A stretch of 64,000 nt of DNA, from positions 3,968,001 to 4,032,000 of the forward strand of contig NZ_JACXSS010000001.1 of assembly GCF_014850955.1 (NCBI RefSeq). The letters are read 5' to 3'. This DNA is from Methylomonas albis (lineage in GTDB: Bacteria > Pseudomonadota > Gammaproteobacteria > Methylococcales > Methylomonadaceae). A program made the translations under genes and the position numbers. The notes below the pieces were generated by a model. That model was given only the letters and a program-made list of their open reading frames with translations. It did not search any database and was not told where the DNA came from. Below, piece after piece: positions 28,140-37,339 of this stretch. The stretch's first letter is position 1. Every line of letters starts with the position of its first letter.

Positions 28140-29566
28140 GGTGCGTCTCCATTCAATACCCAAGTGTCCTTAGTGCCGCCGCCCTGCGAGGAATTGACCA
28201 CCAGCGAACCTTCGCGCATCGCCACTCGGCATAAGCCGCCCGGCACCAGCGTCGTGGTTTTGCCCGACAACACAAATGGTCGCAAATCGACATGACGCGG
28301 TGCCACCCCTTGTTCAACCAAAGTCGGACAAGTCGACAATGCCAATGTAGGCTGAGCGATGTAATTGTCGGGCTCGGCCAAAATCCGTGCCCGAAAATCC
28401 TCGATCTGCTGTTTGGATGAGGTTGGACCCACCAACATGCCATAACCGCCGGAACCCTGTACTTCCTTGACCACCAGTTCCTCCAGATGCTCTAACACAT
28501 ATTTCAAATCGTCAGGATTTTCCAGCTTATACGTGGGCACATTCGACAGAATAGGCTCCTCACCCAGATAAAAACGCACCATCTCGGGTACATAGGTATA
28601 GGTGGCTTTGTCGTCGGCTACCCCCGTGCCGATCGCGTTAGCCAGCGTGACGCCGCCATTGCGATACACCGAGACCAAGCCCGGCACACCGAGCATCGAA
28701 TCTTCGCGAAACGCCAGCGGATCGAGAAAATCATCATCAATGCGCCGATAAATCACGTCAATCCGCTTCGGCCCTTCGGTGGTGCGCATGAACACTGCGT
28801 TGTCCTTGCAAAACAAATCCTGACCTTCCACCAGTTCTATACCCATTTGTTGCGCCAGAAACGCGTGCTCGAAATACGCGCTGTTATAGGCACCGGGCGT
28901 CAACAACACTACGGTCGGATCGTAAACACCCGGCTGCGCCACGGCCCGCAAATTGTTGAGCAATACCTGCGGATAATGCTCGACCGGCGCCACCGCGTAG
29001 CGACGGAACAACTCTGGAAACAGGCGCATCATCATCTTGCGGTCTTCCAACATGTAGGAAACCCCGGACGGCGTACGCAGATTGTCTTCCAACACATAAA
29101 ACTCGTTCTCGGCGGTGCGGACAATATCGACGCCGGCGATATGCGCATAAATACCGCCCGGCACGTCCACGCCCTGCATTTCCGGCCGATACATTTCGTT
29201 TTCCAGAATGCTGGCGGGAACGATACCGGCTTTGATGATTTCCTGATCGTGATACAGATCGTTCAAAAACGCATTCAGTGCCGTGACCCGCTGAATCACG
29301 CCAGCCGACAATACCCGCCATTCCGTGGCAGCCAGAATCCGCGGCACCACATCAAACGGAATCAGCCGCTCGGCGCCGGCCTCGTCGCCGTAGACATTGA
29401 AAGTAATTCCCACCCGCCTGAACAACATTTCCGCTTCGCGGGACTTTTGCATCAACTGGGCGTGATCGGTACCGCTCAGCCACTCTGAGAACGGTTGATA
29501 CAGGCGCCGGACGCTGCCGGTTGAGGTACGCATTTCATCGAAAAAAGTATTTATGTTCATGACCAT
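28133..29566 (-). CDS. Circularly permuted ATP-grasp type 2 ligase
   Basis: A 477-residue member of the circularly permuted ATP-grasp family. Landmarks are F-Y-V-L-E-D-N-L-R-T-P-S-G-V-S, then R-R-I-D-D-D-F-L-D-P, and G-S-G-G-Y-G-M-L-V-G near residue 375. ATP-grasp enzymes activate a carboxylate as acyl phosphate and join it to an amine. It is the first gene of the four-gene operon and overlaps alpha-E by 7 bases. A 216-base divergent region separates it from the PfkB kinase gene. Confidence 0.9.
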   Translation of the reverse strand: MVMNINTFFDEMRTSTGSVRRLYQPFSEWLSGTDHAQLMQKSREAEMLFRRVGITFNVYGDEAGAERLIPFDVVPRILAATEWRVLSAGVIQRVTALNAFLNDLYHDQEIIKAGIVPASILENEMYRPEMQGVDVPGGIYAHIAGVDIVRTAENEFYVLEDNLRTPSGVSYMLEDRKMMMRLFPELFRRYAVAPVEHYPQVLLNNLRAVAQPGVYDPTVVLLTPGAYNSAYFEHAFLAQQMGIELVEGQDLFCKDNAVFMRTTEGPKRIDVIYRRIDDDFLDPLAFREDSMLGVPGLVSVYRNGGVTLANAIGTGVADDKATYTYVPEMVRFYLGEEPILSNVPTYKLENPDDLKYVLEHLEELVVKEVQGSGGYGMLVGPTSSKQQIEDFRARILAEPDNYIAQPTLALSTCPTLVEQGVAPRHVDLRPFVLSGKTTTLVPGGLCRVAMREGSLVVNSSQGGGTKDTWVLNGDAPC

Positions 29567-29781
29567 CCTTCAGCAATCCACATGCCAATCTTATTAATGC
29601 CTATTTATCAAAAAGTTAAATCGCTGCCTAGTCACTTAAATCATATTACGCACCAGATAAGTGCAACAGCCACTTGCAAGCGCCCTGAAAACGAACAAAG
29701 TCGCTGAAAGCCGATTGCCATTTCCGCGCACTTTGCTTATTGTTACCGGCCTAAATCAGCAATCGCGGCGAGGCCAGACTG

Positions 29782-30663
29782 ATGCATACTGCTTTTTTCA
29801 CGATATTCGGCGAAGTGCTATTCGACAATTTTCCGGACGGCAATCGGATACTCGGCGGCGCACCATTTAATGTCGCCTGGCATCTGCACGCCTTAGGTCG
29901 GCAAACCCTGTTTATCAGTCGTGTGGGAGAAGATGAAGCCGGCCGTACAATCCTCGCGGCCATGCAAAACGCGGGTATGACGCGATCCGCCATGCAAATC
30001 GACGCTACTCACCCGACTGGCAGCGTGGCGATCAGCATAACAGATGGACAGCCCAGCTACAGTATTCTCGACCAGCAAGCTTATGACTATATCAATTCAG
30101 AGGCGCTGCAACACCTACCCCGGCATGGATTGCTCTACCATGGCAGTCTGGCATTACGCAACAACGTGTCCAGGCAAACCTTGCTCAATTTGCAACAGAG
30201 CTGGAGCGGCCCGGTGTTTCTGGATGTGAATCTTCGCGCACCCTGGTGGCAAGCGGATCAACTGCTGGAATGGGTAGCCGGCGCAGATTGGTTGAAACTG
30301 AACGACGAAGAATTGCAGTTACTGCTGCCCGGCAAGCAGAGCATAAGCGACAAGATGCACATACTAAAGCAGACTTATCAATTGAGCGGCGTAGTGCTTA
30401 CTCTCGGCAGACAAGGCGCGATGGCGCTAGACTCGTCGGGAGAATTATCCAGCATTACCCCCGACGGCAACATCGAAGTAGTCGATACCGTTGGTGCCGG
30501 TGACGCGTTTGCAGCGGTTTTGTTATTGGGGATTACCGAGAACTGGCCGATGGCTCTAACGCTAAAACGAGCACAGGATTTTGCGTCGGCATTGGTGGGT
30601 CGGAGGGGCGCTACCGTCGCCGACTTGGCGTTTTATCAAGGATTTATTGAAGCGTGGCGATAG
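29782..30663 (+). CDS. PfkB-family carbohydrate kinase (fructokinase-like)
   Basis: A 293-residue ribokinase-family enzyme. The N-terminal G-G-A-P-F-N-V-A-W-H-L-H-A-L-G binds sugar, and V-D-T-V-G-A-G-D-A-F-A-A near residue 240 provides the anion hole and catalytic Asp. The overall length and D-V-N-L-R-A-P-W-W segment are typical of fructokinases and related enzymes that phosphorylate a hexose with ATP. No other sugar gene is adjacent, so the substrate cannot be settled. A broken copy of the C-terminal half occurs at about 33.4-33.8 kb. Confidence 0.85.
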   Translation: MHTAFFTIFGEVLFDNFPDGNRILGGAPFNVAWHLHALGRQTLFISRVGEDEAGRTILAAMQNAGMTRSAMQIDATHPTGSVAISITDGQPSYSILDQQAYDYINSEALQHLPRHGLLYHGSLALRNNVSRQTLLNLQQSWSGPVFLDVNLRAPWWQADQLLEWVAGADWLKLNDEELQLLLPGKQSISDKMHILKQTYQLSGVVLTLGRQGAMALDSSGELSSITPDGNIEVVDTVGAGDAFAAVLLLGITENWPMALTLKRAQDFASALVGRRGATVADLAFYQGFIEAWR

Positions 30664-30668
30664 TCTCC

Positions 30669-30738
30669 GTAGCCTCGATGCAGCGTCAGCAGAAATGAGG
30701 GTAGTCACCCTTCGAATCCTCGATTCCATCAAGGCTAC
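30669..30738. repeat. Imperfect inverted repeat after the kinase gene
   Basis: GTAGCCTCGATG at 30669-30680 pairs with CATCAAGGCTAC at 30727-30738 with one mismatch, enclosing a smaller hairpin AGGGT-AGTC-ACCCT. It begins 6 bases after the kinase stop codon. There is no run of T after it, so a classical terminator is not supported. The rest of 30664-30910 shows no gene. Confidence 0.45.
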
Positions 30739-30910
30739 TTGCTCCGAAATTATGTTCGACTATCGGCCTTGCAGAGGTTTGGTATCGATCAGTCCCATTA
30801 TACCGAGTCAGTCACCTAATCTTTGACCGTTTCTGTTTTATTCTCCAGCTGCCGGGGCAAATCTCCCTACAAAGCGCTTGGGCAGCGGCCCCGAACTGCA
30901 ATTAAACAGT

Positions 30911-31621
30911 TTAATACGACTTTTGTAGCCTGCTGATACTAACCAAGGCTAGAAATCCTACAGCCCACAAACTAATGTCGCTGGGTTCGGGAACGGTTGT
31001 GGGTGTTGCGGACAAACTCACGTTATCGATGAGTAGGCCCGATGTCGCCAAGCCATCCCCCACGTCCACAATCGCAAAGCTCAAGCTGTGGTTACCGGCC
31101 GACAGAATCTGGCTAAAGCCTGCATAGCCGGTCTCCAGCAGAAACGGCGAATTTGAGGTTTTTAGCAATGAAGCGGTATTGGTAAGTGAAATCAAGTTGC
31201 CATCCAGCACAGCGAAGGCAAAATCATTAAATTCAACTTGGTTCGCCTGATCCGTCAAAAAATCCCAGCTAAAAGACAAGATATCCCCGGCATTGGCGGT
31301 AAAGCTCTGACCGATACCCGTGCCTTCAAACGCGCCCAGGGAAGCGGTTGGTAGATGTAGAAATGCTTCCAACTGATCGACGGCCACGGCGTCGATACCC
31401 GAGTAGTTATAACCATCGGTAGCCGTTGCCGCGTTGGTCAGCAAGGCCTGAAAAGTGCCCGTTACCGGTCCAATTCCGAAACCGGTATCGGTCACACTGG
31501 CGTCACCGAGGCTGCTCCAAATTTTAAAGTTACCTGTTTCGAAACCGCCATTTAGGAAGGCGGCTTGAACCGGCAACACCCAAAAGCTGATGGCCAGATA
31601 GCATAAGTGTAAGATTTTCAT
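30911..31621 (-). CDS. PEP-CTERM sorting-domain protein
   Basis: A 236-residue secreted protein with an N-terminal signal peptide ending near Q-A-A, a Gly/Asn-rich body beginning N-G-G-F-E-T-G-N-F, and the C-terminal sorting signal V-P-E-P-S followed by a hydrophobic segment and a basic end (S-R-L-Q-K-S). Such proteins are cut and anchored or released by an exosortase, so the genome must encode one even though none is in this window. It lies 22 bases downstream of the YVTN beta-propeller gene with an AAGGAGAA ribosome binding site, so the two are probably one transcript. Confidence 0.9.
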   Translation of the reverse strand: MKILHLCYLAISFWVLPVQAAFLNGGFETGNFKIWSSLGDASVTDTGFGIGPVTGTFQALLTNAATATDGYNYSGIDAVAVDQLEAFLHLPTASLGAFEGTGIGQSFTANAGDILSFSWDFLTDQANQVEFNDFAFAVLDGNLISLTNTASLLKTSNSPFLLETGYAGFSQILSAGNHSLSFAIVDVGDGLATSGLLIDNVSLSATPTTVPEPSDISLWAVGFLALVSISRLQKSY

Positions 31622-31643
31622 GAGCGTTCTCCTTGATTCGCGG

Positions 31644-32774
31644 CTACCGTGAAGTACCTTTTAGGGTGACGGATACTTGGTCGCCAACATGCACGACTAA
31701 GCCGGCTTTTTGGCAATCCCAGCGTTTGCCTGGATTGTTAAGATTAACGTTTTGGCGCGTCGTCAAGTTTTGGCAAAGCAGCTTATCCGTAGTCCGAAAA
31801 CCCAGCAAACTGCCGCTGAGATCGGCGCGTGGAACGATGAATTTACCAAACGCTATAGGGCTTTGGCCAACGGCTATATTTTCGGTCACGGCTGGCTGGG
31901 TCGGGTCGATGACCGAGACGGTATTGCTGCCACTATTCGCTACGTACACGCGACTGCCGTCCGGGGTCAGGGCCACACCAAAAGGACGGTTGCCCACTGT
32001 TACGTCGGTAACGAAGTAGTTGTTATTGGTATCAATCACCGACACAGTGTCGCTAAATTGATTCGTCACATAGACTTGGGTACCGTCCGGGCTAACGGCT
32101 ATGCCGGTAGGATTACGCCCCACCGACACATTAGTAATGACGGATTGAGTGGTCGTATCAATGATCGAGATCGTGTCGCTATCAAAGTTCGCCACGTAGA
32201 CTCGGGTGCCGTCTTGATTGATGGCTAAGCCCGCTGGGATTCTACCTACCGGCACGCGAGTGACCACGTGGCTGGCGGTGTTGATAAATGCGACAGCATT
32301 CGCTCTTTGATCTGACAAATACAGTGTGCCGCCATCCGGACTGACAGCCATTCCTTTTGGTGTATTCATACCCGGGAGAACTTGGGTGATACGGGTTACA
32401 GCTAGGGAGGCGGCGTCGACTTGAAATATATGCCCAAGTTCTCCGGTTACATAAATGCGAGTTCCATCGGGGCTGACCGCCAAAGTATTAACTAAATCAT
32501 CAATATTTTGCACCTCGGTCACGCTACGGGTATTGGCATCAATCACCGACATGCTATTGCTAGAAAAATTCGCGACATACACTTTGCTACCGTCCGGGCT
32601 CACTGCTACGGCCGTTGGGGCTCGACCCACCGCTAAGGTGGAAACGACTCGATTATCGGCGATATCGATGACCGAAACGTTATTGTGAGCTGCGTTAGGA
32701 ATATAGGCAAAAGGCGCGGCGCGCGCCTGGCCCAGCATGGTGAATAAGAACACGATACTTATCAGCTTTTTCAT
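31644..32774 (-). CDS. Secreted YVTN-type beta-propeller protein
   Basis: A 376-residue protein with signal peptide (M-K-K-L-I-S-I-V-F-L-F) and about seven repeats of the V-A-V-S-P-D-G-x-x-V-Y-V-A-N form, which fold as a beta-propeller. The last 60 residues leave the repeat pattern and carry two cysteines. The ATG at 32774 has a GGAG eight bases upstream and a proper signal peptide, so it is preferred over an in-frame start at 32876. Surface or periplasmic binding function is likely; no enzyme residues are recognised. Probably co-transcribed with the PEP-CTERM gene. Confidence 0.88.
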   Translation of the reverse strand: MKKLISIVFLFTMLGQARAAPFAYIPNAAHNNVSVIDIADNRVVSTLAVGRAPTAVAVSPDGSKVYVANFSSNSMSVIDANTRSVTEVQNIDDLVNTLAVSPDGTRIYVTGELGHIFQVDAASLAVTRITQVLPGMNTPKGMAVSPDGGTLYLSDQRANAVAFINTASHVVTRVPVGRIPAGLAINQDGTRVYVANFDSDTISIIDTTTQSVITNVSVGRNPTGIAVSPDGTQVYVTNQFSDTVSVIDTNNNYFVTDVTVGNRPFGVALTPDGSRVYVANSGSNTVSVIDPTQPAVTENIAVGQSPIAFGKFIVPRADLSGSLLGFRTTDKLLCQNLTTRQNVNLNNPGKRWDCQKAGLVVHVGDQVSVTLKGTSR

Positions 32775-33363
32775 CGGAATATCTCCAGTTAAATTAAATG
32801 AAACGGTATAGAAAAGGTTTTTTTGCATCGCTACGTAGTCTTTTGCTATTACTACGAGTGTTAAACAAACTCTCAATATCTGTGGCTAGTGCCTGAGTCT
32901 GTCTCTTAAACACAGTCAGGTTTTATGCCAACCTGGAGTTATTGCCTGGCGATAACTTTATATTGCTGATTTATGCGGGTTATATTCTGTCGTCATGGCG
33001 ATAAAACTGGATCAGCCAGTTTTCAATAGGCGTAATTACCATGATATTTCGTATTACTTACGGTATTCCGTACATAATTGAGACGGCAAGTTGCTGCGGT
33101 TTGTGCGTGATTACATGGCGCAGGGTAAGGGATCACACGAAATGGAAGAATATTGGCTAAATTCATGCGACTTGACGCCCATAACTCCCATAACCAAGGG
33201 CGTTCCCTTGTTAATTTATGTCGCTTTCAGGTTTAGGAGCAGACCGTAACCGACCAGGACTGAGAGGCAACTTGGGGTCGATTGCCCTTCGCGTATTGCC
33301 TTAAAAGCCTCTCCTAAAAATAGCTCTGACCGTTACCATAGTCCCCCGGCAATTTGCCATTCG
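32775..33363. other. 590-base region without a recognised gene
   Basis: The first 100 bases must hold the promoter of the beta-propeller gene. At 32899-32915 the sequence CTGTCTCTTAAACACAG resembles the ends of IS50-group (IS4 family) elements, but no matching second end or transposase remnant was found. Short open frames of about 40-55 codons occur; none has convincing coding character. Confidence 0.4.
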
Positions 33364-33800
33364 CCCCAGGATTGCTTAAGGTCCGAAATCGAACAATGGA
33401 TGGCTGAAGCCGATTGGCTGAAATTGAATAACAAGGAATTGCCGCTGTTGCTGCCCGGCCAACAGAGCCTGGAACAGAAGGTGGGGGTATTGCAGCATCG
33501 CTGTCAACTCAGCGGACTGGTAGTGACTTGCGGCAGCGAAGGCGCGTTGGCTTTAACGGCCGAGCAAGAGTTGACCAAGGTAACGCCGGCAGGCGATGTG
33601 GCCGTGGTTGATACGGTCGGTACCGGCGACGCGTTTGCTGCGATTTTGTTGCTGGGGATTGCCGAGAACTGGCCGCTGGCGTTGGCCCTAAAACGAGCGC
33701 AGGATTTTGCCTCGGCGCGGGTAAGTCAACGCGGTGCGACCGTCGCCGACACGGCGTTTTATCAGGATTTATGCGGCTTGGACATAGTAGAGACGCAAGC
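33364..33800 (+). pseudogene. Truncated second copy of the PfkB-type kinase
   Basis: This stretch encodes about 130 residues closely similar to the C-terminal half of the kinase at 29782-30663, from A-D-W-L-K-L-N to the G-A-T-V-A-D-x-A-F-Y-Q end, including V-D-T-V-G-T-G-D-A-F-A-A. The N-terminal sugar-binding half is missing and the natural stop codon is lost, apparently by a one-base change near 33767, so the frame runs on into the antisense of the next gene. It is a decayed partial duplicate, diverged well beyond a recent copy. Confidence 0.75.
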
Positions 33801-33822
33801 ACTTGCGCCTCTACCGCGCCAA

Positions 33823-34557
33823 TCAAGACTGCTGTCTGGCAGGCACACCGTCCGACCAATCGCCGGACTGGGCGGAGAAAAACTTTTTAAATTGCGGCAT
33901 GAAGCTGGCCGTGATGGGAATCGAGTAAAAACAATACATCGCCGCCGCTTCCCCGGTACTGACTCCGAACAGCCATTGCGGCATAAACAAGGTCATCATA
34001 GCCATCACAAAATGGTAAGAAGCAATCCGCCAATTGTTCTTCCAGATAAAACCACTCCAAGCCAAGGCAAACAAGGAACCATGGGTAACGAACAAGCCAA
34101 AGGCACTGGAGATGGCATAGCCAATGTGATAAATGCCCATGTACAGGCAAGACATCATATTGCCGATGAAATTAGGCTGAACACCGAATAACTGCCATTC
34201 CATGGGCAAAAACGAACAGATTATAAATAAGCTACTCAAAGTGGTGCCGATCATAAACGCTTTTTTCAGGGCTTGCGGATCGGTGGAATAAGTCGCCAAA
34301 GCCGGCATGATCGCAAAGGCCTGCAAGCTAATATGATACGTAGACAGCTCGCTCAAGAATAGGTTGGTGCCGTAACCGCACTGGTCCGCCACCGGATAGC
34401 CGAAATACTGAATAAACTCCATCAAGGAAAAATGGAAGATGGCATAGGCACGAGCCAGCCTGACCCAGAAAGTCTCGTCTTTATCCAGAAAAGTCACACT
34501 CGATGCGACCAGGCCCGCGACGCCCAATCCCAACGACATATTGGCACTAAAACACAT
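33823..34557 (-). CDS. Multi-pass membrane protein of unknown function
   Basis: A 244-residue protein with about seven hydrophobic segments, starting M-C-F-S-A-N-M-S-L-G-L-G. The N-terminal M-C-x-S pattern recalls the DUF5765 membrane family, but I cannot confirm membership. Conserved-looking residues inside the membrane (E-F-I-Q-Y, H-I-S-L-Q) suggest a functional pore or sensor; nothing more can be said. It stands alone between the broken kinase copy and the efflux operon. Confidence 0.65.
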   Translation of the reverse strand: MCFSANMSLGLGVAGLVASSVTFLDKDETFWVRLARAYAIFHFSLMEFIQYFGYPVADQCGYGTNLFLSELSTYHISLQAFAIMPALATYSTDPQALKKAFMIGTTLSSLFIICSFLPMEWQLFGVQPNFIGNMMSCLYMGIYHIGYAISSAFGLFVTHGSLFALAWSGFIWKNNWRIASYHFVMAMMTLFMPQWLFGVSTGEAAAMYCFYSIPITASFMPQFKKFFSAQSGDWSDGVPARQQS

Positions 34558-34724
34558 GGTTAATCCGTAATTTAAATTGATAGCATCGACGCGCGCCTTG
34601 CCGCGATCATCGGTTTAGTCTATTGGTTTCGGTCATGTTTACCGGAAAGCAAAGATACACGGAGCGGCGCTTTATTGCAGCAATTTTGTGGGAATTCACG
34701 GAACGCCGACCAGAAACGACCTAT

Positions 34725-35897
34725 TTAGTGCGGCCGATTGGCTCCCATGATCCGCTGGATCAACTGTTCAACACCCTCCAATTCCCGGTCGTAAACGTCG
34801 GTACGATAAGCCTCACCACTCAGTGCCACTGCGGATGCCGACACCTCACGTGCCGTATTCGCTATGTTGATTCGGGTTAAGGTGGACAGGCCGGGCTGTA
34901 AAGGATTTGCCTTAAGCTCTGCGGCATCCAGCGCGACCCGCACCTGCAAACGCTCGGCGATATGAATGAAATTGCCGGTGGCATTATCGGTCGGCAACAC
35001 TGCAAAGATACTGCCGGTACCTGGATTGATGCCTTGCACCCGGCCGTGATAAACCCGGTCGTCACCATACGCCGCGACGCGCACTTCCGCCGCCTGCCCC
35101 GGGCTGACCCCGGCGATCTGGCTTTCCAGAAAATTGGCTTCTATCCATAGATCGTCCAGCGGCACGATGGCCAGCAGCGGTGCGCTGGCTTTCAGCATAT
35201 CGCCAACTTGCACCTTGCGCTTAGCCACGCAACCGGACACCGGCGCGACCAGATTCCGGCGATGAAAATCCAGAAACGCCTGGCGCAAGCGGCTCTTGGC
35301 TTTTTCCACGACAGGATGATTATCGATACCCGAATCCAGCAATTGCGCCTCGACGCCGCTTTGTTCGGCGCGAATTTCTTTAATCGCCGCCTCCAGTTCG
35401 TGGCTTTTATCTTGGGCATTTTGTAGCTGTTGATCGGAAACCGCCCCATCCTTAGCCGCTGCGTTAAAGCGCGCCAAGTCGTGATTGACCTGTGCCAGTA
35501 AAGCTTGTTTCACCAAGGCCCGCTGCTTCAGCGTCTCGGCTTTGGCCTGCAAACTGACGATATTCCGCACCGCTTCCGCCAATTCGGCTTGCGTCTGCTG
35601 CAAGGCGATGCCGGCATGCACGCCATCCAGCCGCACCAAGACCTGGCCTTTTTCCACGCACAGCGTGTTTTCCGCCAATACTTGGACCACGGTACCGTCA
35701 GTCTGCGTTTTCAGTGTAATTAAATGTCCGGCCACGAAGGCGTCGTCAGTGGCAACCCAATCGCGATGCTCTAACCACCAATACGCCAGATAAGCCAAAC
35801 CGGCCAGCAGTAAAGCCAAAGTGACACCTTGCAAGCGGCGCCGGCGTTGGCGCAGAATTTCCCGAGGACGAATTTTTCTTGGCATGTTTGCGGTCAT
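34725..35897 (-). CDS. HlyD/EmrA-family periplasmic adaptor
   Basis: A 390-residue membrane fusion protein. One N-terminal transmembrane segment (near residues 24-42) is followed by W-V-A-T-D-D-A-F-V-A-G-H, the EmrA-type lipoyl entry, a coiled-coil hairpin rich in Gln, Glu and Ala, the second lipoyl half (R-R-N-L-V-A-P-V-S-G-C-V), and beta-barrel domains. It should link the DHA2 transporter to the outer-membrane channel. Its ATG overlaps the stop of the channel gene by 4 bases, so the operon is tightly coupled. Confidence 0.9.
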   Translation of the reverse strand: MTANMPRKIRPREILRQRRRRLQGVTLALLLAGLAYLAYWWLEHRDWVATDDAFVAGHLITLKTQTDGTVVQVLAENTLCVEKGQVLVRLDGVHAGIALQQTQAELAEAVRNIVSLQAKAETLKQRALVKQALLAQVNHDLARFNAAAKDGAVSDQQLQNAQDKSHELEAAIKEIRAEQSGVEAQLLDSGIDNHPVVEKAKSRLRQAFLDFHRRNLVAPVSGCVAKRKVQVGDMLKASAPLLAIVPLDDLWIEANFLESQIAGVSPGQAAEVRVAAYGDDRVYHGRVQGINPGTGSIFAVLPTDNATGNFIHIAERLQVRVALDAAELKANPLQPGLSTLTRINIANTAREVSASAVALSGEAYRTDVYDRELEGVEQLIQRIMGANRPH

Positions 35898-37339
35898 GGC
35901 GTTGCGGGTTTAGTTTCGCTGTAGCCGCCGCCCAGCGCTTTGATGATGTTGATCTCGGCTTTGTGTCGCTCGCCCACCAGAGCCGCCAAGCGAAACTGTT
36001 GCTGGTAGACCTCCAATTTAGCCAAACTCGGCGCGGCGCGATCAGACAAGCCATGACTTCGCAAACTGTCGGCCAGCTTGTCAGCGGCTAATGCATCAGC
36101 CAGGCTTTGCCGCTGTGCCGCCAAGCGCTCATCCAGCTCGCGCCAGCGGCTCAGCGCATCGGCCACTTCCTGCACCGCATGCACCAAGCTGCGGTTATAG
36201 CGCTCGACGGCCGCATCGTAAGCGGATTCTTGATACGTCAGATTGGCGCGCAGCCGGCCGCCTTCGAAAATCGGAAACTCGATGGACGGCCCGACCGCGT
36301 AAGCCAGGCTGGAACCTTGCAACAACACATCGCTCAAGCTGACGCTGTGCAGACCGGTGAATGCCACCAGATTGACGTCCGGATAAAAGGCGGTCTCGGC
36401 CACCTTGATTTCCTCGGCCGCTGCCTCGGCATGTAGTCGCGCCGCGCTAATATCGGGACGATGCGCCAGTAAATGCAGAGGCAAATCCACCGGCAGGGTT
36501 AAGGCTTGCTCAAGCTGATCGGGTTCGATGACGATGCCAGCTCCCCAATCAGGCCCCTTCCCGGCCAGCGCCGCCAACAGATTTTTATTTAACTCCACGT
36601 CGGCCCGCGCCGCAGCCAAACCTTGCTCGGCGTTGGCGAGGGCTATGCGAGCCTGCAATATGGGTGCGTCGGCCGTTAAACCGGTCGCCAGACGCGTCTG
36701 TTCGAATCTCAACAAGGCCTGACGCTCGGCGACGATCTGCTCGGCGATGCCTTGCTTTACGGCGGCCGCCAGCAATTCGAAATACCCCCTAGCCACGGTA
36801 GACGACAATAACAACCGCGCATCGGCCAATTCAGCCGCGGCCGCCAGCGAGCGGCCGACCGCACCTTGCAAAGCCGCTTCATCGCGCCCCCAAAAGTCCA
36901 GGTGGTAACGTAAGATCAAAGGATTAATCAGCATTTGCCGAAAGTTTTCGCCGGCCAGTTTGGCTTGCACGCTATTCGCAGAGAAGCGTTGCGCGGAGAA
37001 GCTGACGTTGGCGTCTATGGTCGGATACAGCTCTGCGGCCTGCGCATCGACCATCGCCTGCGACTGCCGCAACCGGGCGGCGGTGGCCTTCAAATCCGGA
37101 TTATCGGCCAGCGCCGTGCTTATCAAGCGCTGCAATTCCGGGCTGGCAAAGCCGGTCCACCAATCCTGCGCCGACCAGGCATCGCTGCTTGCGAAACTGC
37201 CGCGCGCCGCGGCGACGGTGTTGGTCATTTCCGGCATGGGTAAAAGACTGGCGCGCGCACTTTCTTCGTCGCCGAACCGGGCGCAGTTTGCCGAAATACC
37301 CAGTATCAACCCGAATGCAATCAGTCGGCTTACAGACAT
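35894..37339 (-). CDS. Outer-membrane efflux lipoprotein, NodT/OprM type
   Basis: A 481-residue TolC-like channel with a lipoprotein signal (I-S-A-N-C, Cys19) and the internal duplication of the outer-membrane efflux family: W-W-T-G-F-A-S-P-E-L-Q-R-L-I in the first half and Y-P-D-V-N-L-V-A-F-T in the second. It completes a tripartite pump with the EmrB-like and EmrA-like proteins. Its start shares one base with the transporter stop at 37339. Confidence 0.9.
   Translation of the reverse strand: MSVSRLIAFGLILGISANCARFGDEESARASLLPMPEMTNTVAAARGSFASSDAWSAQDWWTGFASPELQRLISTALADNPDLKATAARLRQSQAMVDAQAAELYPTIDANVSFSAQRFSANSVQAKLAGENFRQMLINPLILRYHLDFWGRDEAALQGAVGRSLAAAAELADARLLLSSTVARGYFELLAAAVKQGIAEQIVAERQALLRFEQTRLATGLTADAPILQARIALANAEQGLAAARADVELNKNLLAALAGKGPDWGAGIVIEPDQLEQALTLPVDLPLHLLAHRPDISAARLHAEAAAEEIKVAETAFYPDVNLVAFTGLHSVSLSDVLLQGSSLAYAVGPSIEFPIFEGGRLRANLTYQESAYDAAVERYNRSLVHAVQEVADALSRWRELDERLAAQRQSLADALAADKLADSLRSHGLSDRAAPSLAKLEVYQQQFRLAALVGERHKAEINIIKALGGGYSETKPATP

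Noticed and set aside
28847-29488. Plus-strand open frame of 213 codons
   Set aside because: It is wholly antisense to the ATP-grasp gene and rich in Arg and His, a typical shadow of a GC-rich coding strand.
30669-30738. tRNA-like fold with TTCGAATC
   Set aside because: The 7-base acceptor-like stem is present, but the T-arm does not pair and no anticodon arm can be drawn, so it is not a tRNA.
33400-34191. Reading the second kinase copy as a 263-residue gene
   Set aside because: Similarity to the kinase ends near 33770; the rest is antisense to the membrane protein gene, so the long frame results from a lost stop codon.
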